Source: Beroe ovata (taxonomy: Eukaryota > Ctenophora > Nuda > Beroida > Beroidae). From it: 15,151 bases of DNA. Shown piece by piece: positions 9,681-15,151 of the stretch; the first letter of the stretch is position 1, and every line of letters starts with the position of its first letter. The notes beneath the pieces are model-generated. The model saw only the letters and a program-made list of their open reading frames with translations, searched no databases and was not told where the DNA came from. The DNA lies in contig CAMPET010000095.1 of assembly GCA_946803715.1 (NCBI GenBank), forward strand, positions 115,768-130,918. The letters are read 5' to 3'. The position numbers and the translations under genes are program-made.

Positions 9681-9699
9681 GTCACACAACCACACTTAC

Positions 9700-9873
9700 C
9701 CCGAGATGTTTGAAGAGCCAGTCCTTCATCTGTTCGGTGGCTGCTTTGGGTAGTATTCCCCTCCTCGAGGGACTCTTCTTGGGGGTGGGGTTCCACGCGT
9801 ACTTACTCAGCTGCTCGTACTTGTACTGCATGTCCATGCTCTGAGCAGGGATGTGCGCGGAGATGGGGGGCAC
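9700..9873 (-). CDS. PKNOX: Homeobox exon A: linker and helix 1 of the TALE homeodomain
   Basis: 174 bp, 58 codons, phase 0 at both ends. The protein starts VPPISAHIPAQSMDMQYK, runs through a basic SP-containing arm (PTPKKSPSRR, residues 30-38), then RGILPKAATEQMKDWLFKHLG, which is the N-terminal arm and helix 1 of a TALE homeodomain. The donor is GGG|GTAAGT (GT at 9699-9698), a strong consensus. The acceptor is less certain. I chose CAG at 9876-9874; a second AG about 18 bp upstream (CTGTCA on the plus strand, 9892-9897) would add IYNIVQ in the same frame. Neither has a good pyrimidine tract. An in-frame TGA just beyond limits the exon on that side. A (TG)n tract in the sense strand begins about 20 nt inside the following intron. 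Confidence 0.88.
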
Positions 9874-10297
9874 CTGGACAATGTTATATATCTGTCACGT
9901 CATGATGTGAATAATAAATTCCTACATTTCAACGACGAGAGTCCTATATATCATTATAGATACCAGAATGTTTCATATAACCCGTGTGCCAATGTGCCAT
10001 ATAACGGCGCTGCAATATACCGAGCCTATCATTGGTTAAAACCAAGGAGGTGACTACAAGATAGGGGCTCCCATTGGGCAGCGCAGGGAAACGTCAAGTG
10101 CCAAGCTGACAAATATATTATATAATACATAGCATTATTGACAGGTATGATCCATTGGCATATGACTAATGTGAACTAACTTGACACATGACAGCTCACC
10201 ACTAGGCTATACTTCTGCTACTTGTGGTGGCACTGCTTGACTATTGAGCTCCATGCAATGGGACAGGAGGACAGAAGTGGTATCAAATATTCAAATT

Positions 10298-10442
10298 CTA
10301 TATCATGGGGATTAGGGGGTGGAAACAGTTTCTATACCATGGGGACAAGCTGGGTGGAAACAGTTTCTATACCATGGGGATTAGGGGGTGGTAACAGTTT
10401 CTATATCATGGGGATTAGCTGGGTGGTAACAGTTTCTATACC
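10298..10442. repeat. 34/35-bp minisatellite, four copies in a two-step higher order
   Basis: Four units beginning CTATAYCATGGGG and ending AACAGTTT, of 34, 35, 34 and 35 bp, then a partial unit CTATACC. Units 1 and 3 carry ATTAGGGGGTGG; units 2 and 4 carry AGCTGGGTGG. Units 1-2 share GGAAAC and units 3-4 share GGTAAC. This fits duplication of a 69-bp dimer. Because 69 is divisible by 3 the plus strand stays open through it, but I see no sign that it is coding. Confidence 0.95.
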
Positions 10443-10781
10443 AGATCACCGTCTGTCTCAGTGAAATATGCACTCAGTGGCGGGGCATTTATTAATATTA
10501 AAAAGCATCACGGCAGGTCAGGAGAACGAATGGTAAAGCCTGTATTTCCGCTACTAGCTAATAAAGGTTGAACTTCTTAAATACCGTCAGAAATGTGACT
10601 CAGATCCGTAAATTCGCGCGTATTTATCATCCGGCATCCCCCACTTAATAACAGCAAATGGGGTCCCAAAAATCCTGATTTATAATTCCTTGACGGTAAC
10701 ATATCATTATTATGCGAATGATCCTGATGCATGAAAATGTCAGCAATTATAACAGTACCATCTCACAGAATTAGAACTTAC

Positions 10782-10802
10782 GGAAGCTAAGTAAGGTTCC
10801 AT
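10782..10802 (-). CDS. Speculative 5' coding mini-exon (ATG to donor)
   Basis: On the minus strand an ATG in strong context (AAGATGG) reads MEPYLAS and meets a perfect GTAAGT donor in phase 0. That phase matches homeobox exon A, so splicing here would give a protein starting just before the homeodomain and lacking a MEIS domain. A TGA lies in frame upstream of the ATG. No homology supports this, and an ATG close to a GTAAGT can arise by chance in 2 kb. It is recorded only as a candidate alternative first exon. Confidence 0.15.
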
Positions 10803-11784
10803 CTTATATCGCCGACGAATGAAGAAATGAATTCACAAGCGCCGATTCACTGCTTAATAAATGCCGTGTTTTTGTGCATAGAATGAACCAGTTGACAAAA
10901 CCACGCGAAACAACTAACTAGGTAACTGGAAAACTTCATACAAGACAGAGCCCCGGCTATGTAACTGGTCAATTATCGTCTCAGGTGCCGACGAAACCCC
11001 CTTAGTCTCCCCCAACATTGAGTTGGGGCAGTTGTCCCTCAAGATTCACGTTTTGCTGTCACTATATCATAATTATAGGCGGCCGTACCATGCAGCTGTG
11101 GCCTGGCAGCGAATTATGGCAACGTGGAAGAAATTATAAGTTGGCTATTCCAATCGTGAATTACAGACATCATTCGCGTAGAATCTCTCTGGGTGCGCAT
11201 GGATAAGTTATGGTGTGGCTCAACATTCACAAACTATATGGCGAAAACCAATTAGATTTATTATCGTTAAAATAATCATTAATCAAGATAACTGATAAGT
11301 GCGCCAGCGAACAGACGAAGCTGATTGGCTGAACGCATTCGTCACACACGAGCTTTCTATTCCATTGTTGAGCATTTTCCATGAATTTTCCAATTCCCCA
11401 ACGGAAATAGGAAAATATTCTAAATTTGACAGGACCAGGGGGGGGGGCTTGAAGTCGCGAGATACATATTGCTCTATTGATAGTAGCAACGAAGAAAACT
11501 CCTGATCTTGCTTTTGTCTAGTCACAGGTTAATTGTATCCGATATCGGCTGCCGAGATCTATATAACGGTTATTAAGTGGGAGCAATGATAACAAAATTG
11601 ATGATATTTTCACAGTATATTCACTGATAATAATCGTAAGTTAAACCAATAAGCACTATAGCAATCGATTTAGATACTTAAGTATATAAAGACCATGTAA
11701 TTTAAGAGTGTCTTCCTATCAATCGATTTCCCACTGCGCCAATTGAGCGTGAAACTGATTGTTGAGTGCGACGCGTGAGGTGTG

Positions 11785-11792
11785 TGACGTCA
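11785..11792. promoter_or_regulatory. Full CRE palindrome TGACGTCA
   Basis: An exact consensus site for CREB/ATF bZIP factors, preceded by ACGCGTGAGG. It lies on the homeobox-gene side of the 12.4-kb promoter-like cluster. Half-type TGACGTCT also occurs near 631 and 8941. Confidence 0.35.
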
Positions 11793-11937
11793 TTCTTAAC
11801 TCAACCTTACTAGTCAATAAGTTCGAACTTCAATGCGTACCACCTTTCCAAGAATAAGGTGTTATCAAGCGTATCTCCTAGATTGAAAAGTCTGGATTCA
11901 CCCCCAAGTTAATTATTAGAAAATACACGTGTCGTAC

Positions 11938-11971
11938 CTAATGGATCATTCAGCTGAACATACGCGGGCAT
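11938..11971 (-). CDS. Speculative 5' coding mini-exon near a promoter-like cluster
   Basis: Minus-strand ATG with A at -3 (CAAGATGC) reads MPAYVQLNDPL and then G before a GTACGA donor (GT at 11937-11936), phase 1. It lies about 390 bp downstream, in minus-strand sense, of the CCAAT/E-box/X-box cluster at 12355-12414. The frame also stays open upstream of the ATG for 13 codons. Phase 1 does not join directly to homeobox exon A (phase 0), so another exon would be needed, or it belongs to another transcript. No homology seen. Confidence 0.15.
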
Positions 11972-12040
11972 CTTGTACTCTTTACAGGATTTCTTATTCT
12001 CCTTTCTTATTTAGAATGGCGATATCATCATAGATCCATT

Positions 12041-12091
12041 GGGAAACGCCATGGAGAAACGCCATGGGGAAACGCCATGGGGAAACGCCAT
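12041..12091. repeat. 13-bp tandem repeat carrying a GCCATGG core
   Basis: About four copies of GAAACGCCATGGG-type units. The minus-strand reading is CCATGGCGTTTCC, which contains ATGGCG, the core of YY1/Pho-type sites. It lies between the promoter-like cluster at 12355-12414 and the candidate mini-exon at 11971-11938. Function is inference. Confidence 0.85.
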
Positions 12092-12354
12092 TGTTCATGA
12101 CCAGGAATATAATGAAACACAATACGATAAAAGGTTGTGTTTGACATATATTTTTCTCTAAAAAGAGCGGCCACCATCTAACATGGACCGTCGGTCGATT
12201 ATTACAGGAGTGAGTAAATACAGTACAGCTTGCCTCCTGCCATTTACTAAAGACACTACATGTGACACGCTGCAGTAGGATAAGAGCACAAGCAAATTAT
12301 CTCTAAATACTTTTTGTTTATATTTGCAGGTTGTTTCCTAAAGGTGAACTCTGC

Positions 12355-12414
12355 CCATTGGTCGCGTGTGGTCACGTGACTTGGATGTGATCGGCGATTG
12401 GTTGCCAGGGCAAC
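12355..12414. promoter_or_regulatory. Promoter-like cluster: CCAAT boxes, GTCACGTGAC, RFX X-box
   Basis: Within 60 bp: an inverted CCAAT (ATTGG 12357-12361), the full palindrome GTCACGTGAC (12371-12380; bHLH-Zip USF/TFE type), a second inverted CCAAT (12397-12401) and GTTGCCAGGGCAAC (12401-12414). The last is a perfect inverted-repeat X-box of the kind bound by RFX factors. The motifs are read directly from sequence; promoter function is inference. CCAAT orientation suits a minus-strand transcript, the same strand as the homeobox gene. No TATA box is obvious in between. Confidence 0.5.
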
Positions 12415-12567
12415 CCACGGGAGCCGAGAACGTGTCCATTGCCCAGCTGACAATTTAATGACGTTTAGTGTAGTAGTGTCAAGCAACGTGAGAGTTAGGG
12501 GGCTATGTTGATAAGATTCGCCTTGTAAAAACATTTTAATCATGCGAGCGGTATCCATGGGTATTGG

Positions 12568-12570
<3 letters not shown>

Positions 12571-12610
<40 letters not shown>

Positions 12611-12648
12611 TGTGAGTGNTGTGTGTGTGTGTGTGTGTGTGTGCGTGT
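12571..12648. repeat. (TG)n microsatellite interrupted by a single N
   Basis: Long TG tract with GAGTG interruptions and an N at 12619; (TG)n resumes directly after it. Confidence 0.95.
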
Positions 12649-13238
12649 AATCACAGTGACCCACTTAACACACTGTATGTTGCAGTTACATGCTATCTGC
12701 ATGTGGTGATGGTGGCAGGAAGAATGGCATGAATTCATCTTATGATTATTATTAGGTAGGTATCATAGTGTCTGTGACAGCAGCGATCATGTGGTAACAG
12801 GATCGGTAACAGATCACTGACTCGAGACAGCAATTTGTAACCCTGACGGTATTTAACAGGAGGAGAACAGCTGTGCAGAAGCGGGAAAATTGTGATTTAA
12901 CAACGTTCACCGGATCTATTCTTCGAGATCAGCTCTACTTGAGATACGATGAAGTTTATAAGAGGGCAATTACATCCCCTTTTAGTGACCGAAAGGCATT
13001 ATTGAACAGCTTCAACCACAATATCATGATTTTGACAACATCTGGCAGCGGTCAGGATTCATGGAACTATTCTCTCAGATGTCGTGTAGCATCTCTGACC
13101 CCGGCTGACTCATCATCCCTCATTCATTCATTCCCCCTCCTCCCCTCTGATAGTTCATCTATATAATATATGAGGGTCGCTCACTATTTATCAGGAGTTT
13201 GTGCTGATGAGAATGACAAGCCGTACTACTAATATCAG

Positions 13239-13346
13239 TCACGTGATACCAACTATTCTACGTGCTGGTGGTTGTTGGGATATATATGATCAGTAAAAAG
13301 CAGCACACGCATTTTATTATTGGATTGGAAAGGGTGATGACCCAAT
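13239..13346. promoter_or_regulatory. E-box palindrome followed by CCAAT boxes
   Basis: TCACGTGA (13239-13246), then two adjacent inverted CCAATs (13319-13323, 13324-13328) and a forward CCAAT (13342-13346). About 0.9 kb from the X-box cluster. Regulatory role is inferred from motif grouping only. Confidence 0.3.
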
Positions 13347-14928
13347 CAGAGAAATAGCTATCACTGCTAGGGTGTCAGGGCTGCAAAGTTATTACCATGG
13401 GAAACGTGTCCCCCGATGCAAAGTTATTGTCATACATTACACTGAGTCTATATGTCCTGACAAGCTCTCTTTTACAAACGTCAAAGTGATCCAACTATAG
13501 AAGGCTCACAACGTCAAGTATCACCCCCTAGATTAATTGGGGGTTCACAACCGATGTTGCGGCCTGAGACTGATCTGCAATGCAAAGACTTACAGCCCAA
13601 ACATTCCATATGTGATGCTCCCAACGGCCAACACCTCCAACCATGATAGTGCCCATTCTCACAAAGACTAATAATTGGCTACATATCCATGCAACAAGTT
13701 CATTCTGAAACAGTCATTGGTAGAAGGGTGAAATTACGACACTCACTGATATACGACTCTCCGCGTCTTTGAGCACATGAGCTGAATCGATACTAGACAT
13801 TCGCAATTGTTTTCCACGTCACCATCTGACAACCTCCTAACAGGAACTTTATGGTATTTAAACTGGGAATCATCTTGACAGATCCGAGACTAATTAGGAT
13901 TGGTTATGGAATTATCGGATTTAACCCTCTCCCCCACTCTCCCTCCCCTGATCAACTATCATTGGAAGCGGTGCATTATCTACCATGTGATGGCATGCCT
14001 AGTCATATACAGGTATGATTCCAATCTCCGCGGTGGCATATATAAACTGCTGCCACCCATTAACATTTCAGACAGAAAACTTATGTGTCACAATTTGTGA
14101 CTCACTACCCGACAAGCCCTCCCCCAATTCACACCAAGATTCAGGATACGCTAAGCCTATTCAGCATTATTGGATCCACCGGGGCAGCTCAGCATGCTTG
14201 GAATGAGCTACATGCCAATGTCATCGCTGTGTACGACAAAATAAGATGATCATATACTGTGTATGACAACACGATGATTCAGATTTGACACCTGATTACG
14301 GTGTGACACCTTGTCAAGGCCTTGACACTTTCATCTTATGGCACAGACGAATATTATATATACGTCACCTACGACAACGGTGCTAATTATGGAGCAGGAA
14401 TGACAAATTTGCGTGTTGCAATCAGACCGTGCGATAATCGTAGGAGGAATAGTGATTGTTGATTATAATGGATTAGGAGACCCTGCATTCATCTCGGAGT
14501 AGCTTCCACCTATTATAAACCTATATTCATAAATAACAATTCATTATAAGACAGTAAGACGGTCTTCTAAACAAGAACACGGTAGGTATGTAGCTAGGAA
14601 CATTATCTTATTTACCTCAGGTTTAGCAATATGCCTCAAGGGCTCAGGAATTAATCAGTAAAGCTCTAGATGGATTATTGATGAAGGTGTCCATTTTGAG
14701 GTGACAGAATCATAATATGAGAGATGATGTCTAAGGAGGTGCCAAACTATTGATGGTCAAGAGAGATACCGATTTTTGAATCATTTTCCTTTGGATCTAT
14801 GTCGGCCGAGGACGCAGCCTCGAGTGGGCGATGAGAAGCCTGTAAAGCTAGCTGTTCATTCATCTAGGAAACTATCGGACAATCAGTTGATAAGATATAC
14901 AGTAGATTAATCAGCAGAGCTTATCGTT
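13347..14928. other. Non-coding stretch, no supported gene
   Basis: No recognisable exon or RNA gene. Minus-strand GT-type donors occur near 13587 and 14609, but the short open frames before them match no MEIS domain or other family I recognise. Confidence 0.6.
14312..14327. other. 16-bp perfect palindrome TGTCAAGGCCTTGACA
   Basis: Self-complementary over 16 bp, with TGACA at both ends. Similar TGACACC occurs twice just upstream (from 14286 to 14310). No gene nearby. Confidence 0.6.
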
Positions 14929-14948
14929 TGTGTGTGTGTGTGCGTGTT
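14929..14948. repeat. (TG)n microsatellite
   Basis: TG tract with one TGCG interruption. Confidence 0.93.
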
Positions 14949-15130
14949 TCAGTGGATTGCACCCTCTCCCACCCACTCTTCCTTCCACCAATCCCAATAT
15001 GATGAGGATACAGTGTCCCCGCTCATATTCTCTCTGGTGTTGTGAGATGGTAAATGAGGAGTTTTACAAATGATCAACACACACGGATAGTTGTTGGTAC
15101 ATTACATCATCACACCCTCTCCACCTCCTC

Positions 15131-15151
15131 ACACACACACACACACACACA
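15131..15151. repeat. (AC)n microsatellite at the window edge
   Basis: Perfect AC tract running off the end of the window; full length is unknown. Confidence 0.95.

Larger units (their letters stand above)
7230..9873 (-). other. PKNOX: TALE homeobox gene (PKNOX/Prep-like, MEINOX family), partial locus
   Basis: This is the span of the three recognised coding exons; the gene extends beyond both ends. Joined, they give 145 codons in one frame: exon 9873-9700, a 285-bp intron, exon 9414-9338, a 1924-bp intron, exon 7413-7230. Every internal junction is GT-AG. Family knowledge: PKNOX and MEIS proteins are nuclear transcription factors that bind TGACAG-type sites and pair with PBC (PBX/Exd) proteins through an N-terminal MEIS domain. 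That domain is not recognisable in the window. PKNOX is preferred over MEIS because of [12 protein letters not shown] (MEIS has THPYPSEEQK) and RRILQPM (MEIS has RRIVQPMI). The segment TGLTILQ is MEIS-like, so an undivided MEINOX ancestor type is also possible. TGIF is disfavoured because it has AYPSEQEK and RRRLLP. The symbol is a class assignment, not proven orthology. Confidence 0.85.
10443..12036. other. Upstream region of the homeobox exons, no confirmed exon
   Basis: Searched on the minus strand for MEIS-domain motifs without success. Holds the two speculative mini-exons, a G10 run at 11438-11447 and the CRE. ORFs around 11283-11525 overlap on both strands and match nothing known. Confidence 0.5.

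Noticed and set aside
10298-10442. CRISPR-like array
   Set aside because: The units are directly tandem with no unique spacers and the context is animal DNA, so it is a minisatellite.
12256-12738. 160-codon minus-strand ORF
   Set aside because: Much of it is a His/Thr run translated from the TG repeat and it contains an N. It also crosses the X-box cluster. No protein similarity seen.
12873-13166. Plus-strand 97-codon ORF
   Set aside because: It starts with GTG rather than ATG, matches no family I recognise, and lies in motif-rich non-coding DNA. A possible acceptor upstream is not enough to call an exon.
13560-13700. Minus-strand open stretch before a GTAAGT donor near 13587
   Set aside because: About 30 open codons with good donor consensus, but the peptide is unlike a MEIS domain or any other family I know, and no convincing acceptor is visible.
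1-15151. tRNA, rRNA or intact transposon genes
   Set aside because: No cloverleaf with A/B boxes, no rRNA-like sequence and no transposase or reverse-transcriptase motif was recognised by eye. A tRNA or repeat-library scan would settle it.

Overview
This window looks like nuclear DNA of an invertebrate animal. The evidence is an intron-split homeobox gene with GT-AG introns, about 13 (CA)n/(TG)n tracts in 15 kb, AT-rich non-coding DNA with moderate CpG, and no bacterial-style gene packing. The homeodomain matches the MEIS/PKNOX (MEINOX) branch of the TALE class but differs at many positions from the bilaterian PKNOX sequences I know. That hints at an early-branching or fast-evolving lineage. 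I cannot name the species.

The one gene I can support lies on the minus strand. Three consecutive coding exons (9873-9700, 9414-9338, 7413-7230) join in frame, with GT-AG introns of 285 and 1924 bp, into 145 codons. They hold a short linker, a complete 63-residue TALE homeodomain with the PYP loop and the WFINARRR recognition helix, a glycine run, a basic stretch and an SP/TP-rich tail. The last exon ends at a donor, so the C-terminus must lie at lower coordinates, where I could not identify it. No MEIS N-terminal domain is recognisable at higher coordinates. It either lies beyond the window or is missing. Two speculative ATG-to-donor mini-exons (10802-10782, 11971-11938) could be alternative 5' ends.

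Layout: 1-5980 is non-coding sequence with microsatellites, a CCAAT/E-box cluster near 730-790, and a GC-richer island at 3000-3420 with one unrecognised 73-codon minus-strand ORF. 5983-6001 is a palindromic pair of TGACAG (MEIS/PKNOX/TGIF-type) sites. 7230-9873 is the homeobox gene. Its long intron carries a roughly 340-bp direct duplication joined by a single N, probably two alleles stitched together in assembly. 10298-10442 is a 34/35-bp minisatellite. 11.9-13.4 kb looks regulatory: a full CRE, ATGGCG-containing 13-bp repeats, an RFX X-box with CCAAT boxes and a GTCACGTGAC palindrome, and a second E-box/CCAAT group. The rest to 15151 shows nothing I can call.

Two short motifs recur far above simple expectation: TCACGTGA (six copies) and TGACAG/CTGTCA (about 22 copies by hand count). 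The second is the expected target of the protein encoded here. All five assembly gaps fall in (CA)n/(TG)n tracts.
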